Position numbers and translations under genes: made by a program. The notes under the pieces were generated by a model that made no database searches, was not told the origin of the DNA, and worked only from the letters and a program-made list of their open reading frames with translations. Below, piece by piece: positions 9,759-19,900 of a stretch of 64,000 nt of DNA. The stretch's first letter is position 1. The number at the start of each line of letters is the position of its first letter. Origin of the DNA: Lucinisca nassula (Eukaryota > Mollusca > Bivalvia > Lucinida > Lucinidae); NCBI GenBank assembly GCA_963580285.1, contig OY757014.1, positions 99,884,072 through 99,948,071 of the forward strand, in the 5' to 3' direction.

Positions 9759-11004
9759 GTTCTACCACCCTTCCGTTCACCCCAATGTTTAAGTCCATTG
9801 TAACAAGTACATGTATCCAATACATAGATGTAGGATTCTTAAGAGATAAAGATAAACAATGGGCTTATAAAAATGTTTATAAAGACAAGAATTTGTGCTA
9901 AGATGTGAAAACAGAATTTTGACGCGCCTGCTTTTAGCATGACGCGATATAGGTCCGTCGGTCCGTTCCTCAAACCGTCAACATTTGCGACCACCCCGAA
10001 GTTCACCCAAATGGGCAAGTTTATTTCTCATGAACTATAAGAGCTTCATCAGGGATACTTGGTACAAAGTTATATCTATGGGTGCCAACTTTAATTTAAG
10101 CATCCATATTTGACCTTGACCTAGATTTCATGGTTCAATGACTTTGTGAAAATTTGCGATCACCCTAGGTCAAGTTTATTTCTTAAGAACTATTAGAGCT
10201 TGAATAATGTTGCTTGGTACAAATTTGTATTTAGGGATGGGAATTTCAATGGAAGCATCCATGTTTGATCTTGACCTACATTTCATGGTTCACTGACCTT
10301 GTGAAAATTTGCGACCACCCTAAAGTTCACCCAAATGGTCAAGCTAATTTCTCAAGGACTGCTAGAGCTTGATTAATGTTACTTGGTACAAACTTGTGAC
10401 TAGAGATGGCAAGTTTTATGCAAAGATCCATATTTGGCCTTGACCAACTTGTAATGGTTCACTGACTTTATGAAAGTTTGCAACCATCCTAGGAGGATGT
10501 TCACCCAAATGGTCAAGTTTATTTCTAAAGCTCTCTTAGAGCTTCATTTGCGATACTTGCTACAAACATATATCTAGGGATGCCAACTTTAATGCAAGCA
10601 TCCATATTTGCCCTTGACCTATATTTTATGGTTCATTGACTTCGTGAAAATGTGCGACCACCCTAGCGTTCATCCAAATGGTCACGTTTATTTCTCAAAA
10701 GCTATTAGAACTTGATTAATGATACTTGGTACAAACTTGTTTCTATGGATAGCAAATTTAATGCAAGTATGCATATTTAACCTTGACCTACATTTCATGG
10801 TTCACTGACTTAGTGAAAATTTCGACCACCCTAGCATTCACCCAAATGGTCAAGCTAATTTCTCAAGGACTGCTAGAGCTTGATTAATGTTACTTGGTAC
10901 AAACTTGTGACTAGAAATGGCAAGTTTTATGCAAAGATCCATATTTGGCCTTGACCAACTTGTCATGGTTCACTGACTTTGTGAAAGTTTGCAACCATCC
11001 TAGC

Positions 11005-11397
11005 TAATGCTGCCACGATCAATCGTATAATCGATTAATCGATCGATAAATTTCTTCAAAAATGATTATCATTTCTGATTTGCTTTTAATCGATTACTTG
11101 ATAGGTACAATTTACTACCCAAAGTTATGCCTAAAATAGATGGATGAGTGGCAAACAGTGCAGACCCTGATGAGACGCCGTATTATGCGGCTTCTCATCT
11201 GGATCTACACTGTTTGCTAAGGCCTGCCTGTTCAAATATACATATGGTAAAGTGCAACATATGGTAAGAGTCATGCTCAGACAGAAAGCCAGACAGGTAA
11301 AATAATGGCAAAAATCTTAGCGATTACTAATCGATTATCGATCGCAATGACAGGACTGATAATCGATTATATTTTCAGCTCCGATTAGCCAGCCCTA
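11005..11397. mobile_element. hAT-like MITE with TAGGGCTGGC ends, copy 1
   Basis: Right end reads, in inverse, TAGGGCTGGCTAATCGGAGC; the left end is a mutated version (TAATGCTGCCACGATCAATC). Body is rich in ATCGAT/AATCGATTA palindromes and holds the GCAAACAGTG hairpin module at 11153-11219. Inserted in the tandem array. hAT affiliation is inferred from the end motif only. Confidence 0.7.
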
Positions 11398-11879
11398 CAG
11401 GATGTTCACCCAAATGGTCAAGTTTATTTCTAAAGCTCTCTTAGAGCTTCATTTGCGATACTTGCTACAAACATATATCTAGGGATGCCAACTTTAATGC
11501 AAGCATCCATATTTGCCCTTGACCTATATTTTATGGTTCATTGACTTCGTGAAAATGTGCGACCACTCTAGCGTTCATCCAAATGGTCACGTTTATTTCT
11601 CAAAAGCTATTAGAACTTGATTAATGATACTTGGTACAAACTTGTTTCTATGGATAGCAAATTTAATGCAAGTATGCATATTTAACCTTGACCTACATTT
11701 CATGGTTCACTGACTTAGTGAAAATTTCGACCACCCTAGCATTCACCCAAATGGCCAAGTTCATTTTCCGAGAACTGTAAGAGCTTCAGGAATGGTACTT
11801 GGTACAAACTTGTATAGAAGGATGGCAAATTTAATACAAGCATCCATTTTTGATCTTGATTTACATTTTGTGGTTCACT

Positions 11880-12233
11880 TTGATTTGAAGCTTAACGCCC
11901 CCGTCAACACTGTAAAGGTCAGGCCACAGGGGCCAGTTTCAAGCTTTTTGAGAGGAAAGATATACTATCCTATAATAATATATTATTATAGACGTTGCTT
12001 CCAATTTTGTGTGACTTTTACCCGACATTGAGATGAAATGACATCTCAAGCCCTGTCGCCCAATGAAACCAATAGGGTTTATAAGCATGGACGGGCCGAG
12101 TCGCACCGCATTGCCTGGGCAGGCTTAGATCCTCTAAGCGGTTTACCAGTACTCGTGTGCGGGTCGGTTTCAGCTCTGCGTGGAAGTATCATGCCGCCCA
12201 TCTATTTCTTCAAGCCCCGATAGGCGGGGGCTA
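11880..12233 (-). mobile_element. SINE family F with internal insertion
   Basis: Nearly full-length. The 12-bp target-site duplication TTGTGGTTCACT (11868-11879 and 12234-12245) shows insertion into a tandem-array unit. About 60 extra AT-rich bases (about 11929-11987) interrupt the tail half. Confidence 0.85.
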
Positions 12234-12766
12234 TTGTGGTTCACTGACCTTGTTATTTATTGGCGTAATTGTGTCAAACCTAGTGTTCACCCAAATGGTC
12301 AAGTTCATCTCGCAAGAACCATAAAAGCTTCATTAATGACAATTGATACAAACTTGCATCTAGGAATGATAACGATGATGCAAACATCCATATTTGACCT
12401 TGACCTACATTTCATGGTTCACAGACTTTTGATCTATGTGGTCAACCCCAGTGTTTACACTAATGTTTAAGTTCAGTTCATTTCTCAAGACCTATCAGAA
12501 TTTCATAAATGATACTTGGTACAAGTGGCAGCTTTTATACAAGCATCTGTTTTTTGCTCTTGACCTACATTTCATGGTTCGGTGACTTTGTACACCGCCC
12601 TAGTCGGCGAAATTTTGTTAAGCTAAAGAAAAATACCACAAACTTCATTGTGTTTAAATACTATATCATTAATCATCACTTTAATCAGTTAAAATTCCAC
12701 TGTTTTGGTTTGATTTGTTTTTAATTGACAAAAAGGGCAGTGCCTTCTTGTTGCTTCATTTGGAAA

Positions 12767-13148
12767 TAAGGCTGGCACGATTAATCGTATAATCGATCGA
12801 TAAATTCCACAAAAATAATTATCATTACTGATTTCCTTGTAATCGATTGTTTGATAAGTACAATTTACTACCCAAAGTCGTGCCTGAAACAGCTGGTTGA
12901 GTGGCAAACAGTGCAGACCCTGATGAGATGCCGCATTTTGCGGCGTCTCATCTGGGTCTACACTGTTTGCTAAGACCTGTCTGTTCAAATACATATAGTG
13001 AAGTGCAACATATGGTAAGAGTCATTCTCAGACAGAAAGCCACGCAGGTGAAATTATGACCAAATCTTCCGTGATTACGAATCGATTATCGATCACATTG
13101 ACAAGACTGATAACCGATTATCTTTTCTGCTCCGATTAGCCGGCCCTA
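12767..13148. mobile_element. hAT-like MITE with TAGGGCTGGC ends, copy 2
   Basis: Left AAGGCTGGCACGATTAATCG, right GATTAGCCGGCCCTA. Contains the hairpin module (12903-12971) and ATCGAT-rich arms. Confidence 0.75.
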
Positions 13149-13245
13149 GTATCGACTATATACAGAGTAGCCGGTCTTTTTATCGCTGAATTCAGAGTTT
13201 TGCACAGAGGTCTACAGAATCTGGACTAGATTCATGTGTTGGGTT

Positions 13246-13330
13246 TAGCAAACAGTGTACATGTAGTTGGTGAACAGTGTAGTTCCAGGTCAGAATGCAG
13301 CATCTGATCAGGGTTTACACTGTTAACAGC
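13246..13330. repeat. GCAAACAGTG hairpin module, decayed
   Basis: AGCAAACAGTGTACATG...AGTGTAG and GATCAGGGTTTACACTGTT form a loose inverted repeat outside any MITE I can delimit. Confidence 0.45.
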
Positions 13331-13383
13331 TTAAGAATTTAAGGGCTAAGTCCTCGTTCACGACAGTTTTTAGCTGGTTGTGC

Positions 13384-13718
13384 TTTGTTTGTTTGTTTGT
13401 TTGATTTGCGGTTTAACGTCCCCGTCAACACTGTATAGGCATTTTGGAGACGTTGCTTCCAATTTTGTGATACTTTTACCCGACATTGAGATGAAATGAC
13501 ATCTCAAGCCCTGTCGCCCAATGAAACCAAAAGGGTTTATAAGCATGGACGGACCGACTCGCACCGCTTTGCCTGGGCAGGCTTAGATCCTCTATGCTGT
13601 TTACCAGTACTCGTGTGCGGTCGGTTTCAGCTCTGCGTGGAAGCATCATGCAGCCCATCTATTTCTGCAAGTCCCGATGGCGGGGGGGGGGGTGGGGGGG
13701 GGGGGGGGGGGGGGGCGG
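13384..13718 (-). mobile_element. SINE family F with G-run expansion at its head
   Basis: Full-length copy bounded by the 11-bp duplication GCTGGTTGTGC (13373-13383 and 13719-13729). The usual GGCGGGGGC head has grown into about 35 G residues (13682-13715), so the homopolymer arose after insertion. Confidence 0.88.
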
Positions 13719-13756
13719 GCTGGTTGTGCCTGTATGAAGTACAAGAAGAGTGTGTG

Positions 13757-14079
13757 TGAATTCGGGTTTAACGTCGCTTTCAACAATTTTTCAGTCATAT
13801 CACGACGGTGTCTGGTTGCGACAGGGAGCTCAATGCTCACGTTTATAGTGCTGCCTCACTGAAGTATCATGTCCCAGACACATTACATGATACCACACCC
13901 AGTCACATTATCCTGACACCTGGATCGACCAGTCCTAGCTCTACCCCGTAAATCTGAGTGCCAAACGAGGAGCAGCTAGTACCATTTTTAACGACTTTGG
14001 TATGTCGCGGCCCGGGATCGAACCCGAGACCTCCCGTTCCCCAGAGCGGACACTCTACCAACTGAGCTATCGGGGCCGG
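13757..14079 (-). mobile_element. tRNA-derived SINE, family E
   Basis: Reverse strand starts with CCCCGATAGCTCAGTTGG, a near-perfect A box (TAGCTCAGTTGGTAGAG), then a B box (GGTTCGATCCC), followed by a non-tRNA body and a ...GTTAAACCC end. The acceptor arms do not pair, so it is not a tRNA gene. Its head recurs as a fragment at about 40770-40855. Confidence 0.8.
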
Positions 14080-14315
14080 TATATTGTTCTTGTCCTGGTC
14101 ATGCGCGTTTGCATTCCTGTCACACTGCCTTTTTTAATGCTTGTATCTCGACAGACACTTAACAAAGAGAATTCACATTTAGGACTTGGGCGCCTGTGTG
14201 CGTCTTCTGGGGTTGCAAAGGGTGAGGCACGGGGTTAAAATCTAGGACACCTTTGTAGATTTTACTAATATGTCATATGCATTTTCACTATGTTAACACG
14301 TTATACACAATGTGT

Positions 14316-14617
14316 CGGCCCCCGCTCATCGGGGCTTGAAGAAATAAATGGGCTGCATGATGCTTCCACGCAGAGCTGAATCCGACCGCACACGAGTACT
14401 GGTAAACCGCTTAGAGGATCTAAGCCTGCCCAGACAAATCGGTGCGAGTCGGACCGCCAATGCTTCTAAACCCTATTGGTTTCATTGGGCGACAGGACTT
14501 GAGATGTCATTTCATCGCAATGTCGGGTAAAAGTCCCACAAAATTGGAAGCGTCGTCTCCAAAATGACCTATACAGTGTTGACGGGAACGTTAAACCTCA
14601 AATCAAACAAACAAATT
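14316..14617 (+). mobile_element. SINE family F, full length
   Basis: Reads GCCCCCGCTCATCGGGGC to TCAAATCAAACAAAC. Target-site duplication CACAATGTGT at 14306-14315 and 14618-14627. Confidence 0.88.
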
Positions 14618-14665
14618 CACAATGTGTTATAAATAAGCCTACACAAGTATAAAAAAGGGTGAATA

Positions 14666-15380
14666 TTTACGGGGTGCCGTTTTACTATTTAATCCATATT
14701 TATAGATATCCATAAATCGATTTATGGATATCCAGAATTCGAATTATGGATATCCATAAATCAGCCGAATAATGGGTATCCATAATTCGAATTATGGATA
14801 TCCATAATTCGATTTATAGAAATCATTAATTCAGAGCGATTTTAGATATCCATAATTCGAATTATGGATATCACTAGTTCCAATTATGGATATCAATATA
14901 TCAAAATATGGATATCCATTATTCCGATGATTTATGGATATCCATAATTCGAATTATGGATATACATAAATCACCGCAAAAGCCTTTGTTTTCAGTCAGT
15001 ATTTATTGAATTTATTTGCCAAGACAAATTATGGATATCCATAAATGGACCGAATTATGGATATCCATAATTCGAATTAATGATATCCATAATCTGAATT
15101 ATGGATATCCATAAATGGATCTGAATTATGGATATCCATTTCGAATTATGGATATCCATTATTCGATTTATGGATATCCATAATTCGAATTATATATATC
15201 CATAAATCGAATAATGGATATCCATAATTCGATTTATGGATATCCATAATTCAGATTATTTATGGATATCATTAATTCGAATTGTGGATATCCATAAATA
15301 ATTATTGATATCTATAATTCGAATTCTGGATATCCATAAACTATAAATAGGGAATAAATAATAAAAGGGCGCCCCATAAA
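14666..15380. mobile_element. Fold-back element made of palindromic 22-bp units
   Basis: Ends are inverted repeats of about 30 bp (left TTTACGGGGTGCCGTTTTAC, right, inverse, TTTATGGGGCGCCCTTTTAT; 21 of 25 core positions match). Between them (about 14700-15345) lie some 17 copies of the self-complementary unit ATTATGGATATCCATAAT alternating with TTCGAA. Any stretch can pair with any other. No ORF and no clear target-site duplication. Confidence 0.8.
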
Positions 15381-15770
15381 GATTAAGGTTTCTTACATGC
15401 TTTTCAATAAAATATTGAGATTTCTCAGTAAAATAGAAAACGACATTGTCACCGTTTCAAACAGTGCATGATATCAATTATATATTTCACTGTTTGGGAC
15501 TACCTTTTTCATAAAATCTAGTTCTATGATCAGTTTTCCATTGTTAGATGATTGAAAATTAATGAAATGTGTTAGGATTGACGCTTAGCCCGTTCACGCG
15601 TCACAAAGACTTCAATGACGTCATTTTCAAGCTGACGTCGCATATTTTACTCAAAGGGAGCCGGCAGGTACCCCTTTGATACCACTTAATTGACGCGAAA
15701 CGATTAGGAACAGTTTTCTGCGAGAGTGCGTGGCATGGTTAGTGAAGCTAGTGTTTGACAGAAAATTTGA
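15381..15770. other. Unassigned intergenic stretch
   Basis: Nothing recognised; contains several TGACGTCA-like half sites near 15610-15645. Confidence 0.4.
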
Positions 15771-15860
15771 TTTGTTCAAGCTCGCCCCTATAAAATTGTC
15801 TAAGGCTCACCGATTATATTTTATTATTAAAGACACTGACCATGTATTTACTATATACTT
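15771..15860. repeat. Arm of an inverted-repeat element
   Basis: GCCCCTATAAAATTGTCTAA to AAAGACACTGACCATGTATT matches one arm of the hairpin element at 44696-44866. Confidence 0.55.
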
Positions 15861-15927
15861 TCTTTTGTATAAAGTTGGGTTTACACTAGCGCCCATTAAC
15901 TATTGTCTACCGATACCCTTGAAAGAA

Positions 15928-16195
15928 CGTTTCGATAACACGCCCATTTTTCATATCTCCAAAATGGTTACATGAAAACCAGTGATATTTTCCTATTTAT
16001 ACTCCAATCTTAGGTTATGGGTGCTCGTTATGGGTGCTCGTTAGAACCGCCTCATTGAAGCGGTTCTAGAGGCGGTACCCACAACCTAATCTTGGAGCAA
16101 AAATAATAAAAATAACATATTACCCTGTAAACCCCAGTTGTCTCAATGTAAATTGGGGTTTAGAGGTGTTCTAATTACACGGACTTGTTAACATT
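15928..16195. mobile_element. Hairpin MITE family H, 5'-decayed copy
   Basis: Contains the core TCGTTAGAACCGCCTCATTG with its inverse, an ACCCACAACCTA arm, and the nested AAACCCCAGTT...AATTGGGGTTT stem. Confidence 0.65.
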
Positions 16196-16203
16196 AAGCT
16201 TAA

Positions 16204-16672
16204 CCCAGCTGGCACATGAAGTTTGTTTGTTTGTATTGGAGTTTAACGGCCCAGTCAACACTATTTAGGTCATTTTTGAGCCGGTCAGTTTACCTATCAA
16301 CACTTTCCTGGGCAGGCTTATACGTAAGCGGTTAACCAGTACAGTGCACATTCTTTCGCCAGAAACTGACAACTGCCCTTCTTGAATCAGCGGAAGGGAG
16401 AGAATGACCGTAGAAAAGATTTCGTGATCAATCTCCACGAAAGAATATTGCCGACCCCGGCGGGAGTCGAACCCGCGTCCTCCTGATCACCAGTCAGACG
16501 CGCATCCGACTGAGCCACTGAGGCCGGCTGGCACATGACGTATTTGTGACGCCATGACAACGTCGGTACAACGTCATGATGTGTATGCAACGTCACATCT
16601 ACGTCGTTGCACCGTCATGACGTTGCACCGACGTTGATTTGACGTTGCCCTAGCGACGTGTGCCTGCTGTGT
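16204..16672. mobile_element. ACGTC-rich inverted-end element interrupted by a SINE
   Basis: Left end ACCCAGCTGGCAC and right end GTGTGCCTGCTGTGTT are inverse; the body (16539-16660) has about ten ACGTC/GACGT half sites. A shorter relative with ACCCAGCAGGCAC ... GTGCCTGCAGGGT ends is at 35306-35400. It sits 130 bases upstream of the host gene's TATA box, so its CRE-like half sites could influence expression (inference). Confidence 0.6.
16220..16526 (-). mobile_element. tRNA-derived SINE, family B
   Basis: Exact 12-bp duplication GCTGGCACATGA at 16208-16219 and 16527-16538. On the reverse strand the head can fold like a tRNA: acceptor GCCGGCC pairs with GGTCGGC, A box TGGCTCAGTCGG, B box GGTTCGACTCC, and a 7-base anticodon loop reading GGT (Thr-like). 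A CAAA tail follows. Confidence 0.9.
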
Positions 16673-16800
16673 TATATCACCTGGGTGTGTAATCCTGGTA
16701 TAAAAGATGGTTTAATCAGTGATCATCTGATAAACAAGATATTACACATCTTAGCATCTCTTATAGCCGCGTACATGATGCAGTTGGACTTTACAATCTG

Positions 16801-16808
16801 TATATAAG
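16801..16808 (+). promoter_or_regulatory. TATA box of the lipid-transfer-protein gene
   Basis: TATATAAG lies 59 bases before the ATG at 16867. A start site near the CAATCATA at 16828-16835 would fit. No transcript evidence is available. Confidence 0.55.
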
Positions 16809-16866
16809 CCATCTCGGCTGGTTTACACAATCATAAACTATTCTGCCGTCCACAGGCGTTGTGGAC

Positions 16867-16921
16867 ATGGATCTTACTCTTATACTAATTCTATTATCCC
16901 TGGTGGCGGGGATTTCTGGAG
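16867..16921 (+). CDS. LLTP exon 1: start codon and signal peptide
   Basis: Encodes MDLTLILILLSLVAGISG plus one base of the next codon (phase 1), followed by the donor GTAAAT. A hydrophobic Leu/Ile core ending in small residues is a typical secretory signal. Linked to exon 2 by matching phase and by the TATA box upstream; the 17.8-kb intron makes this link less sure than the others. Confidence 0.65.
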
Positions 16922-19900
16922 GTAAATAATTTACTTATTTTATTCGATTTTATTTATTTTATTTATGCATTTATTTATAAATTTATTTCAAATTAAACCT
17001 TTCTTATACAATGTTTAACAATCTTAACCAAATATTTTGCGCATATTCTGTGGTAAAAATATTGGAATAAATATTTTGCGAATATTCTGTTATAAAAATA
17101 TTAGAATGATTCACAGCTGTCAGTCCCAATGGCTTTATGCAGACATTTTAGATAAATTATTTCGCTTAATATATTTATTGTATGTTCTGAAATTTTGAGT
17201 TTTACATATTACGCATACAATAGTCAAGTTGACTTATTACGCATTTTATTTATTAAAGTCCGTTGAAAAAAAAGCGTCGATGCAACGTTGAAAGTATCAT
17301 CACGAAATCACGCCTATATAATTTTGACCCCCCTCGATCCCCACTTTTATATTGCAAAACTGGGGTACCGCTTACAGAGATGTAGATTGTTTTTCGTATT
17401 TCGGATCTAAAACATAGTTTGTGGGTACTCGATAGAACCGCCTCAATGAGGCGGTTCTATCGAGCACCCACAACCTATGTTTTAAGTATAATTAAGCAAA
17501 GTATCACAAGTTTTCATCTTAAAATTTACATTTTTCTGCGTTAGAATTTGTAATGTATTTGTATAGGCGTGTTTTCGTAATGCATGCAGTCTCTGATAAC
17601 ATCTTTGTATTTGAGTAGCTCGGTCTCTGGAGGGGGTACCATTTTCTTTGTTCCTTAGAAGTCTGATATTTTTGGTGTTATTTACCCATCTACGCCCAGC
17701 TTCCCTTTTTCAGAGCATTTATTGGCAACCTATAATACATGGAGAGGATCTTACATCAGTGTTCATGTATTATTGAAAGTATTAAACGAGTTGCGGAAAA
17801 GGGATAAAATACGAGGCTTTGTCGAGCATTTTATCCCTTTTCCTCAACGGGTTTAATAAATTCGGTAATACATTAGGACGAATGCAAGATTCTGTTTATA
17901 AAATGAGCAGGATAAAGTTCATGCTCAAGTGAACTGAGCTTGAAAAAAGTTTTATAACCTCGGGCCGAGGCTGCATAACGTCGTAGAATACACAGCCTCT
18001 ACAATGGCACCTGAAGACGCCTCCGTGGAGGCCCCAGGTGAATAATTTTATCAGATCGCACGGATAAAGTGGACCACCAGAATCTTCGTTGGAAGAACAA
18101 CAAAGCCAAGATGAGGTGTGTGTGGGGGGGAGGGGGGATGGCTGGTATTTTTTTCAGCTTTTACAAAAACGAAAACCAAAGTTTCGACTCAGCGCGTTAT
18201 ATATTAGATGAGAATCCGGAAGTCAGTTGAAGTGCATATGGTACTGGGTCATCAGTTAAGTGGTCACTTAAGAATAAAGAAAATCCCCATGAGAAGGTCA
18301 GATTTGCTTAATTGTTTGACGACCCGAAGTTTTATGGTAAATCGAAACGGTCTAAGGCTTAGTTCATGATCACAACAAAAACATTTTGCCGGCCTCGGTA
18401 GCTCGGTCGGATGCTCGTCTGAATGGTGGTCAGGAGGACGCGGGTTAAATACCTGCTGGGGCCGGCAACATTCTGTCGTGGAGATTGATAATGAAATCTT
18501 TTATACGGTCATTCTTTCCCTTTCGCTGTTTCAAGAAGGGCAGTTGTCAGTTTCTTGTGAAAGAATGTGCACTGTAATGGTTAACCGCTTACGTATAAGC
18601 ATGCCCAGGAAAAGTGTGTAAACTGACCGGCTCAAAATAGTGTTGAATGGGCCGTTAAACTCCAATACAAACAAACAAACAAACAAACAAACAGACAAAG
18701 ACATTTGACCCTCCAGTCCTGCCAGGGCTTTGATTTAGGGGATAACTGTATTCAAAATTGTCATTTGGGGAGGTAACTCGGTTGTTATACGGTTAGAAAT
18801 TTCGTTATGCGGCGAAGCGTAATAGCGGAGCCGTAAAATTTATCTATCCAAATGACAGTACAGTTATCCCAAGTCCACCCTTGAAGAAATAAATAGGCTG
18901 CATGATGCTTTCACGCAGAGCTACGGGTACTTGTAAACCGCTGAGAGGATCTAAGCCTAGCCAGGTAAAGCGGCGTGAGTTGGACCGTCCATGCTTACAA
19001 ACCCTTGGTTTCATTGGGCAACAGGGCTTGAGATGTCATTTCATCTCAATGTCGGGTAAAAGTCCCACAAAAGTGGAAGCAGCGTCTCAGAAATGACCTA
19101 TACAGTGTTGATGGGGACGTTAAACCTCAAATCAAAAGTTATCCCAAGTCTGATGAACCTATTCGGTTGCTTTGTTAAAAACTGAACTGTTTTGCACAAA
19201 ACGGCAAACGCTGTGAGCTGCGTAAAACCCAAATGCCTGCCAGTGAAAAGAGACTTAACGTGATGACGTCGGCCTTCCGACAGTATATTCCAGAATTTTG
19301 ACGTTGGGCAATCAGACGTCGCGTTACATACGCAAGAGCATTATATTTTTCTTCTATCTGGGTTAAACGGGATTTCATAGTGCAATTTCTGTTGATGCTG
19401 TTGCACTAGTTTTTAAGAGGAATGGGAACACCTCCATGGGAGGCATCTCCTGCAAAAGTAGTTTTGTCTTCCATTTCAATAGGGGTCATCTCTTAAAGGA
19501 AAGAATTTGCTGCTAAGGAGCAACTTCTTTCCTTTAAGAGTAGACCCCTTTTTCAGTGGGTCAGGGCTTGTAGTAGAGAGATCAGGAAGTCCCGAAAGTT
19601 GTTTCCCTGTTAAAAATGGCGGAACAATCTGTCAGGTGTTCCCATTCCCCTTAAGAACAGGATGATCACCTGATCGGTGTAAACAAACAAGAAAGCGTTG
19701 CCAAGAAATACTACGAAATTTGCTCAATTCATGAAGGAACCAGACGAACCAAAGAAGCTGCCATACAAGTATGCGCATGCGTACATGAAGGACTTTGCTC
19801 GGTCTGTACATTGTGCCAATTCAGCCGCATCACTGTATAGACAGCACGCGTTTCTACTGGACCGGGTACTTTCTGACGTTTTCTGTTTGTCTATAATCTA

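Larger units (their letters stand above)
9970..12600. repeat. Diverged ~165-172 bp tandem array, about 13 units, with insertions
   Basis: Units share TTCACCCAAATGGTCAAG, ACTTGGTACAAACTTGT, CATATTTGACCTTGACC and TTCATGGTTCACTGAC. The array is interrupted by a hAT-like MITE (11005-11397) and a SINE (11880-12233). The stretch 10496-10850 recurs almost unchanged at 11401-11755 (offset 905), and 10341-10492 recurs at 10852-11003 (offset 511), so part of the array was duplicated in multi-unit blocks. Short ORFs here are by-products. Confidence 0.85.

Noticed and set aside
12038..12223. Recurrent MTSQALSPNETNRVYKHG-type open frames (also 13496, 30007, 47212, 51888, 54145, 56665)
   Set aside because: These are all the same phase of SINE family F; conservation reflects the repeat, not a protein.
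14005..14079. Apparent tRNA gene on the reverse strand with good A and B boxes
   Set aside because: The acceptor arms do not pair and it is fused to a SINE body; other SINE heads (16440, 50830, 8030) behave likewise.
14700..15345. Possible CRISPR-like array of regular repeats
   Set aside because: Units are palindromes without unique spacers, in a eukaryotic genome, and bounded by inverted ends.
16440..16526. tRNA-Thr-like cloverleaf on the reverse strand
   Set aside because: It folds fairly well, but the exact 12-bp target duplication shows it is only the head of a longer SINE.
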